Source: Lepas anatifera
Lineage: Eukaryota; Arthropoda; Thecostraca; Lepadidae
DNA length: 64,000 nucleotides
Assembly (NCBI GenBank): GCA_034440635.1
Contig: JAOTON010000392.1
Location: 44,978 to 108,977, forward strand
Direction: 5' to 3'
Part shown: in pieces, positions 46,610 through 57,500 of the stretch
Layout of the letters: the number at the start of each line of letters is the position of its first letter
Position numbering within the stretch: the stretch's first letter is position 1
Program-made: the position numbers and the translations under genes
The notes under the pieces: model-generated
What the model saw: the letters and a program-made list of their open reading frames with translations, nothing else
The model's database searches: none
What the model was told of the DNA's origin: nothing

Positions 46610-47036
46610 ATGACGGCCCAAGGATTAAGGCTTACTCCTGCTAGAAGCAGGCTCAAGGGGAGTGGAAGGAGGCATAAGCGGAACTGGAGATTGCCTCACA
46701 GCCAGTCTGCAAAGTATGGCAGCAGGCCAGACGAGTCGCACTCTCGCACCACCAGCCTCCAAAAATTCGCACCAATCTGACATATACCAGGGAAAAATGC
46801 ACCCATTCCTACCCCTACAATGCAATGCTACCTCAATAATTAGTTAGTTAAGGACTTTTTATAAGGCACCTCCTGTGTCTTAATGGCCATTGAGTTAGTT
46901 TAAGTGTCACTAACCTCGCAAATTCGCACCAGGTTGATAAAGTTCGCACCACTCGGTCCCGTCTCCAAGGGAACTCGCACGGACGAGATCTCGTCGAAAA
47001 TGCCACACTTTGCACACTGGCCACACAGCCGCTTAC

Positions 47037-47262
47037 CAGGTGGATGTGAATGGAAGTCAGATGGCTGAAAATTTCTGCAACAGACAGCAGCATTTGAGCC
47101 CATCGTCTTCCCAATTCTCAGTTTCGACTTCCACTGCTTGGACAGTACCTTATCCTGAGGAAACTTGTGAAAGCTGAGACTTGGACACTTTCTTCGGAAG
47201 GATACACACTGAAGAACGCAGCAGTTCTGATTGGATGTAATGGTTATCCGTCTCACCTCCAT
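47037..47262 (-). CDS. THAP-domain exon
   Basis: An ATG at 47262 (context AAAATGGAGG) opens a THAP zinc-finger: C-x4-C at NCCVLQC, SFHKFPQDK with the conserved Pro, QWKSKL with the conserved Trp, and AVCCRNFQPSDF where the family has C-x2-H. The zinc-binding His is replaced by Asn here. The frame meets CCTG|GTAAGC, a strong splice donor, at 47037. Upstream on the - strand is a CpG-containing patch with a GACGTCA word near 47440. THAP domains are DNA-binding modules of P-element-type transposases and of host regulators. Either origin fits, since the exon lies between foldback arms. No further exon was recognised. Confidence 0.6.
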
Positions 47263-48149
47263 TTTCTTTGAACTTTCCAAGATTATAACAAACAAGAAAA
47301 TAACGCTAGTCTTCAATATTCACGTCCACCCAACATGAACTACACTTTTTCAGAGCAACGAGTTCACCACGACTGAAAATAAACGTTCAAAATCTATATC
47401 GCCTTCAACAATGCGCCGGATATGAGGCAGCCGCGCCAGACGTCAGTCCCTCTACTGGCGTTTTCAAAAAAATCCGCCAGGTGCCAACACTTTCGATGAC
47501 CGAGGCCAATATCTGCAACACATATCTGCACTATATGAGTTGTCGATTCTACTAAAAGTTCGGGATTCGTTTATATCCATACATATGTTTCACACATACA
47601 CATGGGCGAGATACATTGGGACATGCACTTAGGGTAAAACCAGCCCCCTCCAAAGTTTTCTACTACAATTCTACTACTGGGCGTACAAATTGATCGCCGT
47701 CATTGACTTTGCATGTAAAATTGCCTATTTTTCGCGTGCTCTCACCGGTAAACCAACAGGGGCTCCCTCACAAAAATGGTATCATCGGAACAATCGTTCT
47801 GTCCAATTTCCATTTCTGGGGTCCGATAAGCGGAGCCCATGTAAAATTTTGAGGAATAATGCAAAAACTGGAGCCATGTTTGCCGGTCTCCCACAAAGCT
47901 TGGGTTCGAATCCAGGTCGAAGCCAAAGTTTTTCGCCGAATACGATCTGCAAGTTCGCCACGATGGTTGCAGGCCCTCGTTTTTCTCCTGAAATGGAAGT
48001 GTTAGACGAGCACAGATAGGACAAGTAAGGATGTAAGGACGAGTCAGGATAATAGTTATATGCCTACGAATGTTTTACTAAGTTCCGCATATAACCGAAA
48101 GCAGCATTTTCTGGTTATCGGAAAGCGGCCGCGCTCCTGTAATATCACA

Positions 48150-48400
48150 TACTTGGACCCAGGGGGAAAAGGGAGGCATGTGCCCCCCATCAACCCTTGG
48201 CGCTCCCTCAAATGGTCACGCTGCCCTCTTGAAAAGTCGATGGCGCCCCATGAAATGTCACTTCCCACCCCCCACCCCCCAAGATACGAAAATCGGCGCC
48301 CACCGATAGGATTTTGCGCCCACCTGATAGGTTTTTCCGGTCAAAAGTGGCGCCCCCCGGAAGGTACCCCCCATTGGAAATCCTTGATCCGCCTATGGGA
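48150..48400. repeat. GGATCC-ended interspersed repeat
   Basis: It has the same clause order as 46333-46609 (ATCAACCCTTGGCGC, AAGATACGAAAATCGGCGCC, GGTTTTTCCGGTCAAAAG) and ends TTGATCCGCCTATG. It lies inside the foldback element. Confidence 0.6.
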
Positions 48401-49158
48401 TATCATATAAATATTACAACAGAACAATAACGGCAATACTCAATAACTATGTCGAGTTCGAGAGGGAGGCCATATTACCGACTTTTCAAATTGTTCGCTC
48501 AGAGCCTGCTCATGCCCCCTCCCCCTGGGTGTCAAAATTGTATAATCGAGAGGTTAGATTATAAAACAACGCATAGAAAACACCCCAAATAGCTAATCAT
48601 ATTGGCGTTTATTAGCCAGGGGACCACGTCCTGTCTGGATTATCCCCAGAACTGAAATATGATTTGGCGTGGGCAAAGCTGAACGTGTGCATGTATTCTT
48701 ACTTTCCATCCAGGACAATTCAATAAGACAAATGTGCCGAGTTTATCATGAAGTTTTCATGACAGGAAGTGATTTTGATCTCATATGATGGTTGTCCAGT
48801 GTGCAAAGTATCGCATTTTCGACGAGAACTCGTTGGTGCGAGTGCCCTTGGAGACAGGAGCGAGTGGTGCGAATTTTACCAACCTGGTGCGAATTTGTGA
48901 GACTGGTGCGAGTAAGGTGACACTGAAAACCAAACAAATAATGGCTATATGGTTATAAAGATACAGGAGGGGACTTTATGAAAAGTCCTCAACTAACTAA
49001 CTAATAAGAGAGGTAGCATTGCATCTTGTGGGTAGGAATGGGTGCGTTTTTTCTCCCTGGTATAGGAAAGATTGGTGCGAATTTTTGGTGGCTGGCGGTG
49101 CGAGAATTTTAGATGGCTAGTGCGACTCGTCTGGACTGCTGCCATACTTTGCAGACTT

Positions 49159-49970
49159 GATGGTTGTTTAATTATCAACATTTATCAAATGAACTCCTCT
49201 ATGAAATTTGCCACTCCCATTAACTAATTGCAGACAATACAATAGGAAATACCTCAAGAAAGGCAATACAAACATGAATGTTGCGCTACTTATTGCCAGA
49301 GAGAAAAAGATAAAGGTACAACCGAAAGTAGTCTACTTTGATCCACTTTTTAACAAATTACCAACCGAAGTTTAAACCAATGTTCATAAAAGAAAAACTG
49401 CAATGTTAACTTCAGAATATTAAACAAGCATTAAACTCAGCAGTCAAGGCCTCAGATAACAATATATGGAGGTGGATGCAAGGAGTTGGGGCTAGGAGAC
49501 TTAAGTTTTCCCCCAATACGTTGGAGCATCTATACAAAATGCATAGATGGAGGTTGTTTCCATGGTGATCTGGGGTGTTTGAGAATGTGAATGTGTTTAT
49601 ACCTACATGATTATTTACCTGAAATGTATTCTCCATACTAGAAGTTTTAAAAAGAGTCAGCAACACAAAAATGCAAGAAATAATTATTTTAAAAGCAATA
49701 AAGTGGAGAAAGAGAAAAAGTAAAAAAAGTACCTAAAAGTACGAGAAAGAGAAAGTGAAGACTCAGGATGAATTGAGCTTGTCAGAGAATGGAACCAACA
49801 AACCACAAGCACCTCCAAAATTAACTTGATAATTGTAGGTAAGGTAAGGTAAATGACCTTACAAATCAGCAATTACAGCACCCAACATAATTTTTGTACC
49901 CTAGACAGCAAGTACCTAAAATAAAATTGGCATGTGCCAGCAAAATGAACCTTGAATGAATATCCTTGTA
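49159..49970. other. AT-rich non-coding stretch
   Basis: No gene was recognised before the 3' tail of the CR1-like LINE. Confidence 0.4.
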
Positions 49971-50219
49971 CCTTGTACCTTGTACCTTAGGGGATACGGA
50001 CCTCGGGAGGCATCGGAGAGCCTGTAGAGTCCGGTCGCAGCGAGCTCATGTGCGCAATTTCAGAGTTAGTCGGTGTCAGGACATGTGTACATGTGCACAG
50101 TCAGTGGTTATCGAGGCGTGCCTTGAAGGCATTCAAGGTGGGAGCGCAGACCACATCAGCTGGTAGAGAATTCCAGTCGTTGACCGTTCTGACTCCGAAG
50201 GCCTGCCGTCGTACTCTTG

Positions 50220-51556
50220 TTACAGCTCTTGGTTTAAGTAGTTTGAAAGGGTGTCCTCTCGTGCGGGAGTCCCTGTCTCTTTCAAAAGCTGAGCCGGGTC
50301 GACGTCCAGCATGGCATGGAGGATCTGGTAGAGCCGAATCATATCGCCGCGTCTGCGTCTGTAGTACAGCGTAGGGATTTCCAGGGTTTTGAGTCGCTCG
50401 CTATATGGCAGGTGGCGAATGGGTCTCACCAGTCTAGTTGCCCGTCGCTGGACTTTCTCGAGCATTCGTTGGTCCGCACGATTAAACGGGCCCCAGGTCA
50501 GGTTTCCATATTCGAGATGTGGGCGCACGAGTGTCTTGTATAGAAGTGGTAGTGATGTCCGGTCAATCTTGCGGAAGGATCTCCTAATTACCGCCAGAAT
50601 CTGATTGCCCTTGGAGGCGGCAGAGGCAGCATGGTCCCGGAACTTCAGGGTGGCGTCGATCAGGACTCCTAGGTCTCTCTCCACACTGACTTCTTGAAGT
50701 GTATTTCCTGCATGGTGTAACTGATGTTGGGGTTACTTGTACCAATGCGTAACACAGAGCACTTGGCGGTATTGAATGGTAGTTGCCAGACTTCTGACCA
50801 GTTTGTGACACGGTTGAGGTCCTGCTGAAGTCTCAATGGTTGATGTGCATCAGTCAGTGGCGAGTACAACTTAGTGTCATCCGCAAAGATCTTAGTAACA
50901 CAATGAACTTCATCTGGGAGGTCGTTAATGAAGATCAAAAATAGTATCGGGCCTAGGACCGAACCCTGTGGGACACCACTGACCACCGGAGCCCAGGGCG
51001 ACTCACAGCCGTTGATAGTTACCCTTTGCTGCCGGTCAGTCAAGAAGGCCCGAATCCAGGTGAGCAGCCTACCTTGTACTCCATATCCCCTCAGCTTGCA
51101 TAAGAGACGCTTGTGTGGTACCGAATCGAACGCCTTGCGGTAGTCCAGGTAGTGCAGTCAATAGGCTGTCTGGCCTCAATATACCGGCTCCAATCATCCA
51201 TCATCTCTAGTAGTTGGGAGTCGCATGACCTATGAGGCCGAAATCCATGTTGGGCTGATGTGAAGAGGTTGTTGGAAGTCATGTGTCGCATCAGTTGATC
51301 ACGAATAATGGCTTCAAACACTCTGCATATGATTGATGTCAGGCTGATTGGCCGATAATTCCCTGGACTCTGCTTGTTGCCTTTCTTGAACACAGGTACC
51401 ACTGAGGCTTGCTTCCCAACACTGGTAGTGCACCTGAGTTGAAGGACTGCTGGAAGAGTATGGGAGAGGAGTGCAAAGTTGTTCAGCTGCCTCCCGAAGT
51501 ACCTGTGGATGGATGTTGTCAGGACCTGGGGCTCCAGCAGGTTTGAGTTGTTTCAA
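50220..51556 (-). pseudogene. CR1-like LINE, reverse transcriptase in broken frames
   Basis: In order on the - strand: LKPAGAPGPDNIHPQVLREA (51314-51556), VPVFKKGNKQSPGNYRPISL and QHGFRPHRSCDSQL (51091-51402), a YRKAFDSVPHKRL segment readable only in another frame near 51140, VVSGVPQGSVLGPILFLIFI and TKIFADDTKLY (50669-51043), and LGVLIDATLKFRDH through YKTLVRPHLEYGN (50220-50684). The catalytic Asp pair of FADD is kept. Single-base indels near 51410, 51165, 51045 and 50690 separate the pieces. Confidence 0.8.
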
Positions 51557-51812
51557 CTGGGTTTGAACAAGACCTGGGTTGATGACTATGTCCTGGAGGG
51601 CTGTCCCCTGAACTTCTCTTCAAATGAGGGAAATTGCTCTACGTTCTCAATGGTGAAACCCGATGAGAAGACATTGTTCATGGAGTGGCCTTATCCAGAT
51701 CAGAGCTGTGAACCATGCCTGCATCGTCTGTGAGGTCATCTACTCTGGTCTTGGTCTTCATTCTGGAGTGACATGCTTCCAGAAGGTTTCACACTTTGTT
51801 GAAGGCTGCCGA

Positions 51813-52055
51813 TTATTTTAGTTCATGGTCGAAGAGGAGTTTCCGCGTCAAACCTCTCAGTCTGTTGCTGATGGTAGTGTATCGTGCGTAGTTTAGTTGG
51901 TGTTCGATTTCCCTCCAGATTGTATGTACGTCTTCCAGGCTTTCTCCTTCTTTTTTCAAGCTGTATGCTTCTCGGGTCATGTAGATTTGGTTATATCTCG
52001 GGTTGGGTCTGTGGGATGGGATACAGCCCTCAACGAGGATTTCATAAATATCCAT
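51813..52055 (-). pseudogene. CR1-like LINE, endonuclease-RT linker
   Basis: DIYEILVEGCIPSHRP and NQIYMTREAYSLKK are typical of the linker between endonuclease and reverse transcriptase in CR1-group LINEs. Its position between the two domains agrees. Confidence 0.65.
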
Positions 52056-52167
52056 AAACCTATTGTAGGCGGTGTCAACATCAGGCCCGGCAGAACAGTC
52101 CAGTCCGTGTTCTGAGCCAGCTGGCGTAGTTTGGCGTAGTCAGCACGCCGAAAATTCAGCCTACTCT

Positions 52168-52737
52168 TCAGGGGCTGGACAGGGGGGTGTAACAGCAGAA
52201 TGAAAATTGTAGAATAAGGTGATCACTGGCACCTAGACTTGGTAGGTAGTCAAGATGGTTGATCATTTCAGATTCATTGGTCAGAATAAGATCTAGTGTG
52301 CTTGGGGTAACACCTGGTCTAATCCTTGTAGCTTGCAGGACATGTTGGAAAAGGAAAGTGTCCTGGACCAGTTCCAGGAAAGAGTGAGAAATGTGAGAGG
52401 AGGGAGCAGAGGAGGTAGAAGTCACCCAGTTGATATGTGGGAGGTTAAAGTCACCAACAATGAGTAGGTGGGAGGGGTTCAGGTTGCATACAGAATGAAA
52501 CAGGCTAGACAGACTGGACATGGTTAGGTTGTCATTGCTGGAAGGACTCCTGTAAATGCACCCAGCCAGAAGCCTGTCACCACCCGCCAATCTGAGTTGT
52601 ATCCATAAATGTTCAACATGGTTGCTTCCAGAGATTGCCAGTTCTGTAGCCTTCAGCCTGTCATTTATGTGGATGCACACTCTGTTCCAGCATCCCCAGA
52701 CGAACTTTAGACAAAATATCAGAGAATCTTTAGACAA
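52168..52737 (-). pseudogene. CR1-like LINE, endonuclease C-terminal half
   Basis: The frame carries AGCIYRSPSSND, HLLIVGDFNLPHINW (catalytic Asp and Asn intact), TLDLILTNE and GASDHLILQFSF (Ser-Asp-His). The N-terminal half of the domain, with the WNxxG and QET motifs, is absent, so the copy is 5'-truncated. Confidence 0.8.
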
Positions 52738-52750
52738 AATACCAAACTAA

Positions 52751-53540
52751 TTGCAATATACCAGAATACCAAACTACTGTGCCTTGCCAGACTGGTCTGG
52801 TGCGCCTTGCCAGATCACTGCTTGTACTGATTGACCTTCTCCGCAGCCCTCAGCTAAGCAACATACTGGCGAGCAGCATTAAGGCTGTTTGGCCTCACCA
52901 TGGTATAGCTGAAAGCGATGTCTTCCTGAGGCTTGGATGGACAGCAGGAGACTTATCTTCCAGCACTGCCATGAAGTCATTCACCAGGCTTTAATTTCAA
53001 TTTCACTTCAACAGTGAGGGTCTGAAGTACCTTTCGAGCTTCGTTCTAAATTGTTCTAAATATCAGAATATTTTAAACCCTCATTTTTATATTGCTTTGT
53101 GGCAAGCTTAAACGAAAATGGGCAGATATTGGCAATACCCTCCATTATACTACAACCCAACCACAGCCAGATACTGCCCGTAAAAAGGCGCCTGCATTAG
53201 CATTCTGATTCCACTGACTATAGGAAATACCAGTGCACACTGACCACAAGAAATTGGTTCCACGTTTTTTCTTTTGTCCTATAAACAAGGAGAGACAAGA
53301 AATAACTCTTGCCTTCTCTTAAAGCACCCACAAACTAAAGCAAACTCTTACCTTATAAACAAACAAATAAACACACTACACAAACTGAAGTGACTTCGCC
53401 GCCGAAATAGAGATGTGTTCAATTACAGCCGACAGCACTACTGGCACATTATGGTTGGTACTACTTATGGCATTGTTCCAATTGATTTCGTAGAAAATGG
53501 TTTTCAAAACAAATTGTTTACCTCCCAGAAACAGCCTGAA
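52751..53540. other. Non-coding stretch upstream of UQCR10
   Basis: No gene was recognised between the truncated LINE and the 172-bp duplication. Confidence 0.4.
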
Positions 53541-53546
53541 GATCCC

Positions 53547-53890
53547 CTACACACAACGGTGGAAAAACGGATCGTGGGGGAAATATTACCCACAATGCAT
53601 CTTGGTCCACCGCTATCAGGGGAAATATTACCCAGAATGCATCTGGGTCTACTGCGATCAGGGGAAATATTACCCACAATGCATCACAACTTTGGAGTAC
53701 CCGTCCTTTACTACCCTGCTACACACAACGGTGGAAAAACGGATCGTGGGGGAAATATTACCCACAATGCATCTTGGTCCACCGCTATCAGGGGAAATAT
53801 TACCCAGAATGCATCTGGGTCTACTGCGATCAGGGGAAATATTACCCACAATGCATCACAACTTTGGAGTACCCGTCCTTTACTACCCTG
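53547..53890 (+). promoter_or_regulatory. Perfect 172-bp tandem duplication with six ZNF143-like sites
   Basis: Copy 1 (53547-53718) and copy 2 (53719-53890) appear identical by eye. Each contains three 42-bp-spaced clauses of GGGGAAATATTACCCA[C/G]AATGCATC, so CCCA[C/G]AATGCATC occurs at 53589, 53631, 53673, 53761, 53803 and 53845. This word resembles the ZNF143/Staf element (CCCA[G/C/T]AATGCA), common in promoters of nuclear genes for mitochondrial proteins. UQCR10 starts 0.6 kb downstream. A role as enhancer or distal promoter is inferred. Long open frames here are translations of the repeat. Confidence 0.6.
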
Positions 53891-54128
53891 GGTAAAACGA
53901 GTATCAACACGCACACGGTTCTGGCCTATCTTTTAGGGCCTTGGTTCTGGCGATTCGGTTTCTTTCTTGGCGATTCTTTCTGCATAAAGCTCAGTTTTCT
54001 CCGCCTCTAAGGCTGTTTTACATAGTTTTACTGCCTATCAAAGTCTGGGACAATAATTTATTTTTGAAATTAGAGTGATCATCTCGAAATATTATGTCTA
54101 ACTTTAAGTAAAATCTTAGTACTTGGTG

Positions 54129-54135
54129 TATAAAA
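54129..54135 (+). promoter_or_regulatory. TATA-box candidate for UQCR10
   Basis: TATAAAA within GTGTATAAAAGAGAG lies 320 bp upstream of the UQCR10 start codon. It would give a transcript starting near 54160 and a 5' leader of about 290 bases. A TATA-less start is equally possible. Confidence 0.3.
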
Positions 54136-54451
54136 GAGAGACTGCAGAATTATCTATACAGCACTATTTCCTCTGAGGCAGAATCAACGCAGCTGAGACG
54201 ATCATAGAAGTTGTTTGTTGAGAAATAACTTTTAGCAGCAGTCTGTCTTTTCCCTTTCATCATCATCTGTCTTTTCCCTTTCATCATCATCGGCGGAGTA
54301 GCAGTTTCTGTCTGTCGTTTAGTGCGAATTTTGTGATCGAGTGAGGAGATTAGGGTGTGGGGAGCCAGCATTCCCCCACGGGAGAGCCAGTGGAGACGAA
54401 CTCAAAATCACAGAAAGCGGTTTTTCAACTTCTCTATAAGTAACCTTCAAG

Positions 54452-54592
54452 ATGTCACTTGTGAAACTCGTCTACAGCAATGTGTTGAAGAGGACGTCCA
54501 CTTTCGTTCTGGGAATCGCTGGAGCTGTATTCTTCTTTGAAAGAGGGCTGGACACAGTTGCTGAGACTATTTTTGAGACCAGAAATCAGGGG
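54452..54592 (+). CDS. UQCR10: UQCR10 exon 1 (47 codons)
   Basis: It starts at ATG 54452 in the context TCAAGATGT and ends after codon 47 (Gly) at GGG|GTAAGT. It carries the N-terminus, the membrane span and the FFER motif. Reading on past the donor gives a 73-residue frame that lacks the C-terminal KLWKH, so the splice is required. Confidence 0.93.
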
Positions 54593-57500
54593 GTAAGTTT
54601 GATATTTTTGTCCCAAATGGTGGAGGAAACTGGTCAGAGCCCAGTCTGCAAAGTATGGCAGCAGGCCAGATGAGTCACACCAGCCATCTAAAATTATTGC
54701 ACAAATTTGCACCACCAGCCACCTAAATTTCACACCAATCCACAATATACCAGGGAGAAGAACACGCCAAGCCCTACCCACATAATGCAATGCTACCTCT
54801 CTTATCAATTAGCTTTATAAGGCCCCCTGCTGAGTTTATTTATAACCATTCATCCATTATTTCTTTGGTTTTCAGTGTTGTTTCCCTCACACCAGCCTTG
54901 CAAATTTGCACCAGGTTAATGAAATTTGCACTACTTGCTCATGTCTCCAAGGGCACTCACACTGATGAGATCTCGTCTTAAGTGTCACACTTCGTACACT
55001 GGGTCAGAGTTCCCAATAATAGCTACCTATGTTGCCAATGATGAAAACAATGATCCATATTTGGCAATGCTCCTTCCAAAAATAGAACTGCATGTGGCAG
55101 CACTTCCATGCCAGGCTAAGGTAAGTTACTAGGGGCCTAGAATTGACATTTTCTATAGAAATTGATGCATCACCAGAATCGGCAAGTTGAACCATTATCA
55201 TCATGCAGTTTCAATGCTATCACCTGCATTTGTTTTGCATTTTCAGTGATGAACCCCAGTGCGCAAAGAATGGCACTTTCAACTAGATCTTGTCATTGTG
55301 AGTGCCCTTGGAATCAGGAGCAAGTGTTGCAAATTTTATTAACCTAGTGTGAATTTTCAAGACTGGCGTGATAGCGGAGACACTGAAAACCAAGCGAATG
55401 ATGGATAAATGGCTATAAAGACACGGGTGGGGACTTGATAAAACTAACTTACTAATAAGAGAGGTAGCATTGTATCTCGTGGGTAGAGATGGGTGCATTA
55501 TTCTCCCTGGTATACCTACTGAGGATTGGTACAAATTTTAGGTGGCTGGTACTGTGAATTTGTGTGAGAATCTTAGATGGCCTGTGTGACTTGCCTGGCA
55601 TGCTGCCATACTTTGCAGACTGGGATGAACCCTCACTTGCTTACTTTTGCTTACCCTGAACTTAAGCTCATCTTCATGGCCTAAATGTTATCCAGATCAA
55701 ACTGTGGATGGAGCCCATGGCATGCTTTTTCCCCAGCACTAAGGCACATTGCTAAAATGCTGGAAAAATGATGCTTGATGAACTTGATGACTGCACAATG
55801 TATGCTGAGGGGCAGTCCTTTACAGATTTTATTTTGACCATGAAAATTTTAATACTTTCACAGGTAGAAGTCACACAGTGAAGGTAAAGCAGGGTAATAA
55901 TTGAGGGTTATTTGTTGCATAGTAATGCAAAACAATGAAAAAACGGCCTATTGAACTTTTGCCTATGCTGCCTGAACTGCCTATGCGTGTTTGAACATTA
56001 TTTCAGCTGATAACCAACAGAATCAAGAAGTTTGCTTATGCATTGACCCTCACTAAATCCATACATGTATATTAGCTGTTCCCAGCCACAAAGATGGTCC
56101 TGCATCCTTGCCTGCCCTTTAACACTGAGCCCCAAAAATTATGCCAAGGCAGGCATGGGTGTGGGAGCAGCACAGCATCATGATGATAAAAGCAATACAC
56201 ACTGTTAAAACAAATCCAAAAGCCATGTGCACACAACACATAATTTAACGTAGATAGTACCATCCTGTCCCGTCGGAAAAGCTCACACACATTCTCAGGC
56301 CAAAACCCACTGATCCGCATGACGCAATGTGCGATGTCAGAGAACATCGCAGTTTAGGTTCGTTTACCATCTTGCTTGACCAGACCTGGTGCCCATAAGC
56401 TAGCTATTCAGCAGTCATCGCCACCGGATGCGACCTCCTACTCCCGAGCCGTAGGCGGCCGCCAAGCAGAGACGTCATCGAGCTTCTTGCTTGAGTCGCA
56501 GCAGACTCCGCCCGGGGGGCGGGCCGATGATATCAGACGGGGGCCCGGCCACAGCAGTACGGCTCACTCAGCCTAGTAGAGGCGCTCCGGTCACACTGGT
56601 CACATTCCTGGTAGCACTTTGTGAAAATAGTATTTGTAGGGCAAGGTTAGCAATTAAATTTTGCTTACTACTATTATTTTACTTAATTAAAAAACTTAAT
56701 CCAGGAATCTAATGAAAGTAATGCAAGATAGTTTCAATGCTATTTGTTCCCTCGTAGTTTGCTATTTGTTTCCCATGTAGTGAGATCTTGACATGTAAAT
56801 GATTATTAACACGCGCATTGACGGGGGAGGGGCGGATACCCGCCTCTCGGTCTTTTTTAGAGATAACTTAAAAACGGCGACGCGTAGCGCCACTGTACTT
56901 AGCATACCTTTTCCCTAATCATTTTTTCAACCTTTGTCAACATTTTAAGGTGGTCATGTCAGGTCAGATCACCAGTACAGGTCAAGTGACCTGACCTAAA
57001 AAAGTATAAGATAGCGTAAGCCAGAACAATATGAAGTTATCTGATGGGAGCTTATATCACATAATGGGCCCACCGAGTTCTCTAAAAAAATCCAGCATTT
57101 TTTATATCGATGCCCTAAGGTCAGATATGAGCCATGACCTCTCCATCGGAAATACATGGGGAAAATGGTTTTAACTGAATCACTTAATAATGGATAATGA
57201 TAAAGCGTTTATTTTAGCTGCATTTGATTTACCTTGTCATTGCGGTTCTAATGATATTCATTTTACCTAACTTGACCTTGACCTGACCTCAGGTCAGGTC
57301 AAATCCGTGCTTTGACCTAGCAGGGTCATATATACCATTCGATTCGGCTTGCTGCGATGATTCCAATGGTCTATTGTTTTGTTTTGTTCTATCTTTGCTT
57401 GTTCAGATGTAATGACCGAAAGCTTTCATTTACCTGTTATCCCTATGATAGCATGTTTTGACCTCTAGTGACCTTAAATGTGACCTGACAAAAAATGGTC

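Larger units (their letters stand above)
46703..49158. mobile_element. Foldback element with CAGTCTGCAAAGTATGGCAG arms
   Basis: The left arm (46703 to about 47010) and the right arm (about 48800-49158) are inverted copies of the same sequence, with clauses such as TTCGCACCA, ATATACCAGGGA and ACTAACTAATTATTGAG-like ends. The 981-bp relative in the UQCR10 intron (54642-55622) has the same arms and little else. The middle of this copy holds a THAP-domain exon and a GGATCC repeat (48150-48400). No target duplication was found. Confidence 0.65.
49970..52750 (-). mobile_element. CR1-like non-LTR retrotransposon, 5'-truncated and frameshifted
   Basis: A LINE on the - strand. From 52.75 kb downward come the C-terminal half of the endonuclease (LLIVGDFNLPHINW, GASDHLILQ), a linker (GCIPSHRPNPRYNQIYMTREA), reverse transcriptase and a C-terminal region. 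It ends in three copies of TACAAGG near 49970-49988. Short 7-8-bp terminal repeats instead of poly(A) are typical of CR1-group LINEs. There is no RNase H. At least four frame changes show it is inactive, although the FADD active site is intact. Confidence 0.8.

Noticed and set aside
46900..47036. Continuation of the THAP frame past the splice donor
   Set aside because: It runs into the foldback arm, and the strong donor at 47037 suggests the exon ends before it.
47905..47935. GGTTCGAATCC, a B-box-like word, as a tRNA
   Set aside because: No convincing A box or cloverleaf upstream.
53415..53936. 173-residue + strand frame with repeated GEILPTMHLGP
   Set aside because: It is a read-through of the 172-bp duplication and its 42-bp sub-repeats; better explained as regulatory DNA.
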